This document shows, in pieces, positions 28,190 through 37,236 of a stretch of 64,000 nt of DNA. The DNA comes from Hydrogenophaga sp. (lineage in GTDB: Bacteria; Pseudomonadota; Gammaproteobacteria; Burkholderiales; Burkholderiaceae_C), in the NCBI RefSeq assembly GCF_030656115.1, contig NZ_JAUSOO010000073.1, forward strand, positions 1 through 64,000, given 5' to 3'. Numbering within the stretch: position 1 is the stretch's first letter; each line of letters begins with the position of its first letter. The notes beneath the pieces are model-generated. The model was not told where the DNA came from, did not search any database, and saw only the letters and a list, made by a program, of their open reading frames with translations. Position numbers and translations under genes: made by a program.

Positions 28190-28220
28190 AGCCCGCAGCT
28201 TGTAAAAGTTGCGGGCTTTT
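28190..28220 (+). terminator. rho-independent terminator of tRNA-Arg
   Basis: A 12-bp stem (28190-28201 with 28206-28217, one G-U pair), loop GTAA, followed by a TTTT run. It sits directly after the tRNA. Confidence 0.9.
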
Positions 28221-28415
28221 CTCTTGCCTGAACAGAGCCGAATGACCAGAACTGTGCCGGCGTGATGCCCCGGTCTGTTGGCTCCGTCGGTGCCTGGCAT
28301 GGCGCGGGGATCGCCCCAACCCGCAGACGACCGGGCCGCGTTTACGAACCCGTTCCAACAACACCCGTTGCGCCGACTGCCTGGCCGCAAGTCCTATTCT
28401 TTTTTCTTTTGCTTC

Positions 28416-29672
28416 ATGACGCTTTCGCTCCACGGCACACTCGGTATTGATTTCGGCACCTCCAACTCGGCCATGGCCTGGGCCGATGTGCAGGGCGCGG
28501 CCCACCTGATTCCGCTCGAAGGCGATGCGGTGTCGATGCCCACGGCGGTGTTTTACAACGCCGAAGACCACCTGACGCACTTTGGGCGCGACGCGGTGGC
28601 GCAGTACCTGAGCGGCACCGAGGGCCGGTTGATGCGCTCGCTCAAGAGCCTGCTGGGCAGCCCGCTGCTGATGGAAAAAACCGAGGTCAACGGCCAGCAG
28701 GTGAGTTTTCTGGACATCGTGGCCACCTTTCTGGACGCACTGCGCGAACGCGCCGCCCACGCGCTGGGCGAGGCCCCCACCCGCGTGGTGATGGGGCGCC
28801 CTGTGCATTTTGTGGACGACGACCCCGAGCGCGACGCGCTGGCGCAGGCTTCGCTGCTGCAGGCGGCGCAGGCTGTGGGGTTTGACGAGGTGTCGTTTCA
28901 GCTGGAGCCGATTGCGGCGGCGCTGGACTACGAGCGGCGCCTGACACGCGAGAGCCTGGTGCTGGTGGTGGACTTGGGCGGCGGCACCTCGGACTTCACC
29001 GTGGTGCGCCTGGGCCCGCAGCGCATGGCGCTGGCCGACCGTGCCAGCGATGTGCTGGCCACCACCGGCGTGCACATTGGCGGGACCGACTTTGACCAGA
29101 AGCTCAGTCTGGAGCGGGTGATGCCCTTGCTGGGTTACCGCCACCTGGGCCCGCAGCTGCGCGAGGTGCCCAGCCGCACGTTTTTTGACCTGTCCACCTG
29201 GCACCTGATCCAGTGGCTGTACCTGCCGCGTGCGCTGAGCCAGGCCCAGGGGCTGCGGGTGAACTACGCCGACCCGCGTTTGCACGAGCGGCTGATGACG
29301 GTGTTGAAAGAGCGGGCCGGCCACCACGTGGCGCACGAGGTGGAGCAGGCCAAGATCCGGTGTTCGATGAGCGACGGCGCCACGCAGGTGGACCTGTCGT
29401 GTGTGGAGCCCGACTTGCAGGCTTCGCTGGACACGACCGACATGCGCGAGCACCTGGGCGCGCTGCTGGCGCGCACCGTGGCCTGTACCCGGGCCTGCGT
29501 GCAGCGTGCGGGGCTGACCGATGCTTCGCTCGACGCGATCTACCTCACCGGCGGCTCGTCGGCTTTGCGACCGTTTCAGCGCGCCTTGCAGGCCGAATTT
29601 CCGAGCGTGCCGCTGGTGGAGGGTGATTTGTTTGGGGGTGTGGCCTCGGGCCTGGCTTACACCCGGGTGTGA
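28416..29672 (+). CDS. Hsp70-family protein, YegD-like
   Basis: 418 residues, actin/Hsp70 ATPase fold without a normal substrate-binding domain. Phosphate 1 motif GIDFGTSNSAMAWAD is at the N-terminus, phosphate 2 is VVDLGGGTSDFTVV, and the adenosine motif is YLTGGSSALRPFQRAL near the C-terminus. The length fits YegD-type Hsp70 relatives, whose role is not settled. The 28416 ATG is chosen because the upstream extension (from 28278) is unconserved. It is a single gene between the tRNA terminator and the convergent SulP gene, so it is probably transcribed alone. Confidence 0.85.
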   Translation: MTLSLHGTLGIDFGTSNSAMAWADVQGAAHLIPLEGDAVSMPTAVFYNAEDHLTHFGRDAVAQYLSGTEGRLMRSLKSLLGSPLLMEKTEVNGQQVSFLDIVATFLDALRERAAHALGEAPTRVVMGRPVHFVDDDPERDALAQASLLQAAQAVGFDEVSFQLEPIAAALDYERRLTRESLVLVVDLGGGTSDFTVVRLGPQRMALADRASDVLATTGVHIGGTDFDQKLSLERVMPLLGYRHLGPQLREVPSRTFFDLSTWHLIQWLYLPRALSQAQGLRVNYADPRLHERLMTVLKERAGHHVAHEVEQAKIRCSMSDGATQVDLSCVEPDLQASLDTTDMREHLGALLARTVACTRACVQRAGLTDASLDAIYLTGGSSALRPFQRALQAEFPSVPLVEGDLFGGVASGLAYTRV

Positions 29673-29696
29673 TGCTGCCGCGTCAATGGGCCGCGT

Positions 29697-31373
29697 TCAT
29701 GTGGCATGGCCTGGGGGCGCTTCGCTCCAGTCCGGCACGGCCCGCAGCGCGTCGGCCTCGGTGCGGTACAGGCGCAGCCGGGGGCCTTCGCGCAGGTGGC
29801 CCGCCGTTCGCAGCACGGTTTCGACCGGCAGCTTGATGCCCACCACGTGCAGCGTGACGTGCTTTTCAGCGAGCACCGACTGCAGCCGCCCAAAGCCCTC
29901 GGCGCCGGTGGCGTCGATCCAGTTGATGGGGTGCGCAATGAGCACCACATGCTGCGTGCCGGGGTGCTCGCTCAGGTAGCGCGTCACGGTGTGTTCAAAG
30001 GCGCTGGCGGTGGCGAAGTCGAGTGCGGCGTCCATGCGCAGCGCGTAGGTGGCCGGTGCCAGCGGCGCCAGGTGCCACAGGTGGCGGTCGCGCAGGCTGC
30101 CGTCCGGGTGCAGGCCCACTTCAATGATGCGCGGGTGCAGCCGCAGGTACAGAAAATGGCTCAGCGCCATCAGCACGCCCGCCAGCACGCCCCAGTACAG
30201 CTGCGGCGCGGTGAGCACCGTCACCACAAAGGTGGTGCCCGCAATCACCGATTCCACCCGTGAAATGGCCCACAGCCGCACAAAAGCCAGCGGCTGCAGC
30301 AACCCCATGACCGCCACCACCACCACGGCGGCCAGCACCGCCAGCGGCACATGCTTGAGCAGCGGGGTGAGCAACACCAGCGCCACGCCCACCAGCGCCA
30401 CCGAAAACACCGTGGCCCAGCCGGTTTGGGCGCCGCTGTGCAGCAGCAGGGCCGAGCGTGAAAACGAGGCGCTGGTGGGAAACGCACCTGAAAAGCCCGA
30501 CACCAGCTTCGCCAGCCCCTGACCGATCAGGTCCTGGTCCTGGTCCCAGCGCTGGCCGCGCCGGCTGCTGTCCACCTTGGCGCTGGACGCGGTTTCCAGA
30601 AAACTCACCAGGCTGATCACCAGCGTGGGCAGCAGCAGCTGGCCCAGCGTGGCCCAGCCCGGCCAGGCCGGCACATACAAGGCCGGCAGGCCTTGCGGCA
30701 GCGCGCCAATGACCGCGCCGCCCGCTGGCTCAAACCCGATCCAGGCGCTCACGCCCGCCGACACCACCACCAGCAGCAACACCGACGGAAACGTGGCCCG
30801 CCAGCGCCGCGCCAGCAGCAAAAACACCACCGAACCCAGCCCGAACGCCACCGCCGGCAGGTGCACCTGCTGCGGATTGGCCAGCGCGGCCCAGCCGCCC
30901 GAAAGCCCCAGCAAAGACGGCAGTTGCGACGCGATGATGAGCACCGCCGCACCCTGGGTGAACGCCATCAGCACCGGTGCGTTCACCAGGTTGAGCAACC
31001 AGCCAAAGCGCGCAAAGCCCAGCACCACCTGCACCAGGCCCGAGAGCAGGGCCAGCCACACCGCCAGCGCAATCCACTGCGCACTGCCCGGCTCGGCCAT
31101 GCCGGTGAGCGAGGCGCTGACCAGCAGACACGTGAGTGCGGTGGGCCCCACCGACAGCCGCATGGAGCCGCTGAACAGCACCGCCACCAGCGCGGGCAGC
31201 ATCGACGCATAGATGCCGGTGATGAGCGGCATGCCGGCCAGCGCCGCGTAGGCCACCCCTTGCGGGATCACCATCAGGCCGACCGTGATGCCGGCCAGCG
31301 CATCGCCCCGCAGCACGGCCCCGGTGGGCCGGGGCCAGGCCAGAAACGGTAGAAAACGGCGCAATCGGTTCAT
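29697..31373 (-). CDS. SulP-family anion permease with STAS domain
   Basis: 558 residues. The N-terminus has the SulP signature RGDALAGITVGLMVIPQGVAYAALAGMP, followed by about ten to twelve hydrophobic segments to residue 400. The C-terminal STAS domain includes HVVLIAHPINWIDATGAEGFGRLQ. The family moves sulfate or other small anions across the inner membrane. The frame is open far upstream, but that part is out of frame with the real sulfatase gene, so the start is the ATG ending at 31373. It is the last gene of the receptor-sulfatase operon, 38 bases after the sulfatase stop, which suggests it handles the sulfate released. Confidence 0.88.
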   Translation of the reverse strand: MNRLRRFLPFLAWPRPTGAVLRGDALAGITVGLMVIPQGVAYAALAGMPLITGIYASMLPALVAVLFSGSMRLSVGPTALTCLLVSASLTGMAEPGSAQWIALAVWLALLSGLVQVVLGFARFGWLLNLVNAPVLMAFTQGAAVLIIASQLPSLLGLSGGWAALANPQQVHLPAVAFGLGSVVFLLLARRWRATFPSVLLLVVVSAGVSAWIGFEPAGGAVIGALPQGLPALYVPAWPGWATLGQLLLPTLVISLVSFLETASSAKVDSSRRGQRWDQDQDLIGQGLAKLVSGFSGAFPTSASFSRSALLLHSGAQTGWATVFSVALVGVALVLLTPLLKHVPLAVLAAVVVVAVMGLLQPLAFVRLWAISRVESVIAGTTFVVTVLTAPQLYWGVLAGVLMALSHFLYLRLHPRIIEVGLHPDGSLRDRHLWHLAPLAPATYALRMDAALDFATASAFEHTVTRYLSEHPGTQHVVLIAHPINWIDATGAEGFGRLQSVLAEKHVTLHVVGIKLPVETVLRTAGHLREGPRLRLYRTEADALRAVPDWSEAPPGHAT

Positions 31374-31411
31374 GCGCCGATCGTAGCGTCCAGCCGGGCC
31401 ATGTCCGCGTT

Positions 31412-32743
31412 TCAGCGCTGCGGCATGTGTTGGGTGGAATAGCCCAGGCTCACGGTGGCGTCGTCCGGAATGGGCGGCATGGTGCCGTTCCAGGCCAGCC
31501 ACTGCGCCCGCATGCGGGCCAGGCGCTCGGGCTCGCGCTGGGCCTGGTTGGCGCGTTCGCGTTCGTCGGCCGGGATGTTGAACAGGTATTCGTGGCCGTC
31601 CACCATCAGGTATTTCCAGTCGCCGTCGCGCAGCGCGCGCTGGCCCCGGTGGTTCATGCGCCAGTGCATGGGCCGCTCGAAGCGGTGCGCCGGGTTGCGC
31701 AGCAGCGGAGCCAGCGAAACGCCGTCCAGCGGGTAGTCCGCGTGGGGCCGGCCGCCGCCGAGGTCCAGCATCGTGGCCGACCAGTCCATGGTCATGCAAT
31801 GCTGCGCGCTGGTGCTGCCGGGCGCGATCACGGCGGGCCAGTGTGCGATCCACGGCACGCGAATGCCGCCCTCGGTCAGGTCCATCTTGCCGCCCACCAG
31901 CGGCCAGTTGTCGGAAAAGCGCTCGCCGCCGTTGTCGCTGGTGAACACCACCAGGGTGTTCTCGGCCAGCCCGTGCTCGCGCAGGGCCGCCATGATCCAG
32001 CCAATGCCCTCGTCCATGTGGTGGATCATTTTGCGGTAGCTGTTCACGTTGCCGCCGTCCAGGTGAAACAGGTTTTTGGCCACCTCGGGCGCCACGTGCG
32101 CGTCGTCCCGCGTTTCCCACGGCCAGTGCGGCGCGGTGTAGTGCAGGCTCAAGAAAAACGGCTGACCCGCTTTCGCGTCGACCGCGCGCTCATGGATGTG
32201 TTGCACCGCGCGCTTTGAGAACACATCGGTGAGGTAGCCCACTTCTTTGTGCGTTTCGTCGCCGATGTACAGGTCGTGGTCGCCGTTGTTGCTGCAGTGG
32301 GTGAAGTAGTCCACCCCACCGGCCATGATTCCGAAGAACTCTTCGTAGCCCGAGCGCAGCGGGCCGAAGTGCGGCGGGTAGCCCAGGTGCCATTTGCCGA
32401 TGAGCGCGGTGCGGTAGCCGGCCGCTTGCAGCAGCGAGGGCAGGGTGGGCAACTCAGGCGGCAGGCCCAGCGTGGCGCTGCCCTTGCTGCGGCTGTTGAT
32501 GGGTTCTTCCAGCGCACCGCGCAGGCGGTATTGGTAGCGCATGCTCATGAGCGCGAAGCGCGTGGGCGAGCACACCGGGGAGTTGGCGTAGCCCTCGGTC
32601 AGGCGCAGGCCGCCAGCCGCGAGCGCGTCGATGTGGGGCGACACCGCGCCAAAGGGGGCTTCGCGGCCGCCGTAGCAGCCGAGGTCGGCGAAGCCCAGGT
32701 CGTCCGAGACGATGTAGATGATGTTGGGTCGTTGCATGGGCAT
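31412..32743 (-). CDS. type I sulfatase (formylglycine-dependent)
   Basis: 443 residues. RPNIIYIVSDDLGFADLGCYGG supplies the metal-binding Asp pair. Cys58 in CSPTR is the C-x-P-x-R site converted to formylglycine. GKWHLGY gives the catalytic Lys/His, and TSDNGGE the second Asp/Asn pair. No signal peptide is present, so the enzyme appears cytoplasmic, unlike most bacterial arylsulfatases. It should hydrolyse a sulfate ester imported through the two Bug receptors encoded just upstream. A formylglycine-generating enzyme is not in the window. Two start ATGs (32743 and 32737) are possible. Confidence 0.9.
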   Translation of the reverse strand: MPMQRPNIIYIVSDDLGFADLGCYGGREAPFGAVSPHIDALAAGGLRLTEGYANSPVCSPTRFALMSMRYQYRLRGALEEPINSRSKGSATLGLPPELPTLPSLLQAAGYRTALIGKWHLGYPPHFGPLRSGYEEFFGIMAGGVDYFTHCSNNGDHDLYIGDETHKEVGYLTDVFSKRAVQHIHERAVDAKAGQPFFLSLHYTAPHWPWETRDDAHVAPEVAKNLFHLDGGNVNSYRKMIHHMDEGIGWIMAALREHGLAENTLVVFTSDNGGERFSDNWPLVGGKMDLTEGGIRVPWIAHWPAVIAPGSTSAQHCMTMDWSATMLDLGGGRPHADYPLDGVSLAPLLRNPAHRFERPMHWRMNHRGQRALRDGDWKYLMVDGHEYLFNIPADERERANQAQREPERLARMRAQWLAWNGTMPPIPDDATVSLGYSTQHMPQR

Positions 32744-32769
32744 GGGCAGAGAAATGGGCGGGTTGGGTT

Positions 32770-33756
32770 TCAGTTCGCTTGCATGCCGGTGTTGCGCACG
32801 ATCTGGCCGTAGCGCGCCGACAGGCTGGCCAGCCGCTGGGCGGCGGCCACACCGGTGGTGCCTTCGTAAAACAGGTCCAGGCTGTTCATGCGCGCCTGCA
32901 GCTCGGGGCGCTTGAGCGCGGCGTTGATGCCGTTGGCCAGCGTCTGCACCACCGCATCGGGCGTGGCGGCGGGCACCATCACCACGTACAGCACCTCCTG
33001 TTCCAGCGTTTTCAGGCCCAGCTCGGCCACGGTGGGCAGCTGCGGGGCCAGCCGCGAGCGCTGGGCGCTGGTGACGGCCAGCGCGGTGATCTTGCCGCTC
33101 TGCACGTGGGGCAGCATGCCCGGCGTGGCCAGAATGCCGCCGTCCACCTCGCCGCTCAGCACCGCCGTCACCGCCGGCGTGTTGCCGCGGTAAGGTATGT
33201 GCTGCGCCTTCACGGGCGTGCTGCTGCCCAGCTGGGCAGCGGCCAGGTGGCCCGGGCTGCCGTTGCCGGCCGAGCTGAAGTTCAGGGCCTTGGTGCGGCT
33301 CTGGCTCAGCAGGTCGCCAAAGCTCTGGATGCCGGTGCGCGGGTTCACGCCCAGCAACAGGCCCGACGAGGCCATGATCACCACCGGCTTGAAGTCGGTG
33401 TTCTTGAACGGCATGGCCGGGTACAGGTGCGGGTTCACGGTGAACACGGTGTCGATGCCGAACAACACGGTGTGGCCATCGGCCGGTGCCTTGGCCACGG
33501 CGCTCGCACCCAGGTTGCCGGCCGCACCGGCCTTGTTGTCCACCACAAAGGGCTGCTTCAGCGTCTCTTGCAGCACCGCCGCGACCGAGCGCGCCAGGAT
33601 GTCGGACGGCCCCCCGGGCGGGAAGTTGTTGACGAAGGTGACCGGCTGGCTGGGGTACGCCGGCTGGGCCAGGGCGGCGGGGCCAACCAGCAGGGACACG
33701 GCGGTGCAGGCGAGGGCGGCGAGGTGGTGGCGGCGAAACAGGGGCATGGGGTTCAT
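32770..33756 (-). CDS. Bug/TctC-family TTT substrate-binding protein
   Basis: 328 residues. A signal peptide ends at AALAQ (about residue 30). The Bug domain has YPSQPVTFVNNFPPGGPSDILAR, VVDNKAGAAGNLG and FKNTDFKPV. The ATG at 33756 is chosen from the signal-peptide length; an upstream extension is unconserved. It lies between another receptor gene and the sulfatase gene on the same strand with gaps under 50 bases. It probably binds a sulfated or related anionic compound. No TctAB genes are near. Confidence 0.87.
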   Translation of the reverse strand: MNPMPLFRRHHLAALACTAVSLLVGPAALAQPAYPSQPVTFVNNFPPGGPSDILARSVAAVLQETLKQPFVVDNKAGAAGNLGASAVAKAPADGHTVLFGIDTVFTVNPHLYPAMPFKNTDFKPVVIMASSGLLLGVNPRTGIQSFGDLLSQSRTKALNFSSAGNGSPGHLAAAQLGSSTPVKAQHIPYRGNTPAVTAVLSGEVDGGILATPGMLPHVQSGKITALAVTSAQRSRLAPQLPTVAELGLKTLEQEVLYVVMVPAATPDAVVQTLANGINAALKRPELQARMNSLDLFYEGTTGVAAAQRLASLSARYGQIVRNTGMQAN

Positions 33757-33802
33757 CGGTATTCCATAGGGCAAACAAGGGGCCAGGGGGCGAGGCAGGT
33801 GC

Positions 33803-34765
33803 TCAATCCAGTTGCACACCGGTGGCCTTGATCGGTCCTTCCCAGCGCTTCAGATCGGCGGCCTGCGCGGCGGCCAGGTCGGCCGGTGTGGAGCCCACCG
33901 GGTCGTAGCCCTGCTCGATCAGCTTGGTGCGCAGCGCGGGCGTGCGCACGGCCCTGGCCACGGCTGCGCTCAGCAGGTCGCGCACCTCGGGTTTCAGGCC
34001 GGCCGGGCCGTACATCGCGAACCAGGCGGTGGCCACCATGTCCAGGCCTTGCTCCTTGAGCGTGGGCACATCGGGCACCTGCGGGTCGCGCTGGGCGCCG
34101 GTCACGCCGATGATGCGCACCTTGCCCGCCCGGTGCAGTTCGGCGGTTTCGGTCACCACGTCGAACTTGTAGTCGATGTGGCCACCCAGCAAGGCGGTGT
34201 TGGCCGGGCCACCACCCTGGAACGGCACATGCGTCAGCTCGGCACCGGCCTGCTGGCCGAACAGCACCCCCATGAAATGTGGCAGCGTGCCCTGGCCGGG
34301 GGTGCCATAGGTGCTTCTGCCGGGCTCGGCCTTGGCCCGCGCGATCATGTCTTTCACGTTCTTCACCGGGACCCCGGCACCGGCCACCACGCTGAACTGA
34401 AAGTGCGCCAGCAGCGAGATCGGGGTGAAGTCCGTCACCGCGTCGTAGTCCAGTTTCTTGTACACATGCGGGAACAGCACCATCGGTCCGCTGGGCAGGA
34501 TGATCACGGTCTGCCCGTCGGCCGGCGCGCGCTTCACCTGTCCCAACGCAATGCGGCCACCCGCACCGGGCCTGTTCTCCACAATCACCGACGAGAAGTC
34601 GTTCTTCAGGCCCTCGGCCATCAGCCGGGCCAGCAGGTCGGCCGAGCCCCCCGGTGGAAAACCCACCACGATTTTCAGGGGCGGCTTGTCCTGCGCGAGA
34701 GCGGGCACGGCGGCGGCGCAGGCGGCCAGGGCCAGGGCGGCGGTCAAAACGGTTCTTTTGAGCAT
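33803..34765 (-). CDS. Bug/TctC-family TTT substrate-binding protein
   Basis: 320 residues with a clear Sec signal (MLKRTVLTAALALAAC, cleavage after ALA at about 24) and Bug motifs KIVVGFPPGGSADLLAR, VENRPGAGG and YDAVTDF. It is the first gene of the minus-strand operon and faces the MarR gene across a 94-base gap that must contain both promoters. It is the fourth Bug receptor of the window. Confidence 0.88.
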   Translation of the reverse strand: MLKRTVLTAALALAACAAAVPALAQDKPPLKIVVGFPPGGSADLLARLMAEGLKNDFSSVIVENRPGAGGRIALGQVKRAPADGQTVIILPSGPMVLFPHVYKKLDYDAVTDFTPISLLAHFQFSVVAGAGVPVKNVKDMIARAKAEPGRSTYGTPGQGTLPHFMGVLFGQQAGAELTHVPFQGGGPANTALLGGHIDYKFDVVTETAELHRAGKVRIIGVTGAQRDPQVPDVPTLKEQGLDMVATAWFAMYGPAGLKPEVRDLLSAAVARAVRTPALRTKLIEQGYDPVGSTPADLAAAQAADLKRWEGPIKATGVQLD

Positions 34766-34859
34766 GGTCGTGTCTCCAGTGGGTTGTCAAACGGGTGTTT
34801 CCCCGTCAAGCCCCCGATGCTATGGACCGACAATCAATTGCAGAAATCAATCAAAGCAG

Positions 34860-35408
34860 GTGTTTTCCCTGACGGGTGCCCAGACACCGATTCCGCTGCA
34901 GGAGCCGACCATTCAAGACCGCCTCACCGACCCCCAGGTTCAGACCGACCTGCTGCTGTACCGGCTCTACCGTGTGCACATCACCGCCAGCCGCCTGGTG
35001 GTGCAACTGTGCGAGCACGGGTTTGGCTTGACGCGGCGCGAATGGCGGGTGCTGTCCTTCTTGTCCGAGCACGAGGGCGCGCTCTCCAGCGAGCTGGCCG
35101 AACACGCCATGCTGGACCGCGCGCGCACCTCGCGCACGCTCACCCGGCTGGAAGAAAAGAAACTCATCCGGCGCCAGCCCAGGCCGTCGGACCGGCGCGA
35201 GGTGCATGTGTTCCTGAGCGACGAGGGGCGGCGCGTGTACCAGGCGATCTTTCCGCAGGTCGCGGCCATCAACCGCGAACTCGCCAGCGCGCTGACACCC
35301 GCCGAGCGAGAGCAGCTGGACCACGCCATCGAAAAGCTGCAGGCACGCGTGCACGGCATGGTGGCCGCGTCCACACACCGATTGCCCCCGGTGGACAGTG
35401 GCGAGTGA
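34860..35408 (+). CDS. MarR-family regulator
   Basis: About 182 residues from GTG 34860. The winged-helix core reads LTRREWRVLSFLSEHEGALSSELAEHAMLDRARTSRTLTRLEEKKLIRRQPRPSDRREVHVFLSDEG, a standard MarR pattern. The start is uncertain, since no strong ribosome binding site is visible and longer frames upstream are antisense to the receptor gene. It is divergent from the receptor-sulfatase-SulP operon and is its likely repressor. The gap holds an AATCAAT direct repeat (34831-34853) that could be part of the operator. Confidence 0.82.
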   Translation: MFSLTGAQTPIPLQEPTIQDRLTDPQVQTDLLLYRLYRVHITASRLVVQLCEHGFGLTRREWRVLSFLSEHEGALSSELAEHAMLDRARTSRTLTRLEEKKLIRRQPRPSDRREVHVFLSDEGRRVYQAIFPQVAAINRELASALTPAEREQLDHAIEKLQARVHGMVAASTHRLPPVDSGE

Positions 35409-35519
35409 GCCGCCTGGCCGCTGGACGGTCACCGCCATGCGTTGGCCCCGTCCGGGCGGGTCATCCAGGACGGGCGTCGCTGGTGATGGCGGTGGGCCCG
35501 CCGGTGCCTGCTGGCGCCT

Positions 35520-36455
35520 TCAGCCGCGCGCGGTTTCAAACACCTGCACCGCCGCCGCCAGGTCTTCCAGCGCGGTGCCCACCGACTTGAACACCGTGCG
35601 CTCGGTGGCCGTCTTGCGCCCGGTGGCCATGCCTTTGCACAGTGTGGTCAGGGTGCCGCGCACATCGTCGGCGCGCAGCACGCCGCGCGACAGCGGGCCG
35701 ATCAGGTCGCCGCTTTTCTGCAGCGCCTCTTCGGTGTCCACAAACACCCGCGCGTCTTCAAAGCACACATCGTCGGCCTCGCGCATGGTCGGGGTGAAGC
35801 TGCCAATCAGGTCCAGGTGCGAGCCCGGCGCCAGCCAGGCGCCGCGCACCACCGGGTCGGTGGCCAGGGTCGCGCAACTCACCACATCGGCCAGGGCGCA
35901 AGCGGCGGGCAAGTCGGTGGTGGCGCTGGCGTCAAAACCCTGTTCGCGCCAGCGCGCGGCCAGCGCCTGCGCTTCGCTGGCGCGGCGTGCCCACACCGTC
36001 ACCTGTTCAATCGGGCGCACCGTGCGGTAGGCCTCGGGCCGCAGCGCGGCCACCGCGACCGCACCCACCACCAGCAGGAGCCGGGCATCGGCGCGCGCCA
36101 GGTACGAGGCCGCCAGCGCCGAGGCCGCCACGGTGCGCCGCGTGGTGATCTGGTCGCCGTCGATCTGCGCCAGCGGCACGCCGGTGCGTGCGTCAAACAG
36201 CAGGTAGGCCGAATGCAACCCCGGCAGGCCCTCGGCGGCATTGCCCGGCGCAATGTTCACAATCTTCACGCCGTAGTAACGGCCCGGCAGCCAGGCCGGC
36301 ATGATCAGCGAGGTGATCTTGCCGCCGGGGCTGGCGATTTCATGCACATGGCGCAGCGGCACCTCGCAGGTGGTGGTGAAGTGTTCGCGCAGCGCGGCGA
36401 TCAAACGGTCAAAAGGCAGGGCCGCACGGGCGGCTTCAGAGGTCAGGGTGAGCAT
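35520..36455 (-). CDS. ornithine cyclodeaminase/mu-crystallin family protein
   Basis: 311 residues. The family pattern is clear: GKITSLIMPAWLPGRYYGVKIVNIAPGNAAEGLPGLHSAYLLFDARTG, then QITTRRTVAASALAASYLAR and DLIGSFTPTMREAD. The Rossmann glycine motif, normally GxGxxA, reads VVGAVAVAAL, so the second Gly is Val. Weaker or altered NAD(H) use is possible. Known members act on ornithine, ketimines or alanine. The ATG at 36455 is preferred; the upstream one adds an unconserved 14 residues. It is convergent with the MarR gene at 34860 and shows no clear operon partner. Confidence 0.85.
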   Translation of the reverse strand: MLTLTSEAARAALPFDRLIAALREHFTTTCEVPLRHVHEIASPGGKITSLIMPAWLPGRYYGVKIVNIAPGNAAEGLPGLHSAYLLFDARTGVPLAQIDGDQITTRRTVAASALAASYLARADARLLLVVGAVAVAALRPEAYRTVRPIEQVTVWARRASEAQALAARWREQGFDASATTDLPAACALADVVSCATLATDPVVRGAWLAPGSHLDLIGSFTPTMREADDVCFEDARVFVDTEEALQKSGDLIGPLSRGVLRADDVRGTLTTLCKGMATGRKTATERTVFKSVGTALEDLAAAVQVFETARG

Positions 36456-36556
36456 GCGCCGATGGTAGCCGCCCGCGCGGGGTTGGCTCCTATTCACCTA
36501 CCCACAGCCGGTGGATGCCGCATGGGCCACGCAGAGGCGCAGACCGCCAACACGTT

Positions 36557-37099
36557 TTAAACGTCTGGCACCCGCTCGTCGTGGGTGATTTGTTCGGCGC
36601 GCGAGGTCAACTTCTCCAGCGTCCGGATAAACGCCGCCAGCTCTTCCTGGCTCAACACGTCGAACAGCAGCCTGTTCTGGGCTTCCGAGTGCGGCGCGAT
36701 GGCCCTGAACAGGTCTTTGCCGGTGGCGGTCAGCCACAGCAGCATGCGCCGGTGGTTGTCGGGATCGCGGGCTTCTTCGATCAAGCCGCGCTTGCGCAAG
36801 GCAATCACGGCGCGGCTGATGTTCATGGGGTGCGAGCCGGTCGCGGCGCTCACATCCTGGGCCGCACTGCCCGGCTGGTTGGCCAGCACCACGATGGAGC
36901 GCCACTCATTGAGCGTGAGATCGTGCTGCTTGGCAAACTGGCCAAAGAACGGTCGGCTCATCAGGTTGGTGAGCTTGAGCAGCCGAAATCCGGCCATGGC
37001 GGGGGTCAGCACATGGCCACCTTCAGACGGCCCTGGGGAAATCACAGCCGCGCTGTCATTGCTGACTTCCGTGAGGGGGGATCGGTGCAAAACGGTCAT
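36557..37099 (-). CDS. MarR-family regulator of the ABC/DUF1446 cluster
   Basis: About 180 residues, with a winged helix at residues 60-130: LTLNEWRSIVVLANQPGSAAQDVSAATGSHPMNISRAVIALRKRGLIEEARDPDNHRRMLLWLT. A TTG at 37168 would give 203 residues but would lie inside the palindromic operator; ATG 37099 is preferred. It is divergent from the ABC transporter operon. The gap contains two ATAACA-type palindromes, and the same palindrome precedes the gene at 40001. This MarR is therefore the likely repressor of both units and of itself. Confidence 0.86.
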   Translation of the reverse strand: MTVLHRSPLTEVSNDSAAVISPGPSEGGHVLTPAMAGFRLLKLTNLMSRPFFGQFAKQHDLTLNEWRSIVVLANQPGSAAQDVSAATGSHPMNISRAVIALRKRGLIEEARDPDNHRRMLLWLTATGKDLFRAIAPHSEAQNRLLFDVLSQEELAAFIRTLEKLTSRAEQITHDERVPDV

Positions 37100-37161
37100 G
37101 GCGTCAAGTTCGGAGGTCGTATTTTGCGAGCGCTGGAAGTTTAGGGTAAGTACCGATGTCA

Positions 37162-37191
37162 ATAACAAATGATATCAATAACATTTGTCCT
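37162..37191. promoter_or_regulatory. tandem palindromic operator, MarR-type
   Basis: Two partial copies of ATAACA-NN-TGTTAT occur: 37162-37175 (one mismatch) and 37178-37191 (weaker). An ACAAATG/CATTTGT inverted repeat (37165-37171 with 37182-37188) spans them. The site lies between the divergent MarR and ABC-importer genes. A perfect copy lies at 39941-39954. Confidence 0.7.
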
Positions 37192-37236
37192 AGATCAAAA
37201 ACGCGCTCATTTGAGCTTAACAAGCTGGAGACCCCG

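Noticed and set aside
28007..28390. Minus-strand proteins with AGRNRTHDPLV-type sequence
   Set aside because: These are translations of the tRNA-Arg antisense strand, a well-known artefact.
29697..32120. A single 807-residue minus-strand protein
   Set aside because: Only its SulP part (29697-31373) has family motifs. The rest is the sulfatase gene read in another frame.
31412..33778. A 788-residue receptor-sulfatase fusion
   Set aside because: The N-terminal half is the Bug gene (32770-33756) in the wrong frame. The sulfatase has its own ATG at 32743.
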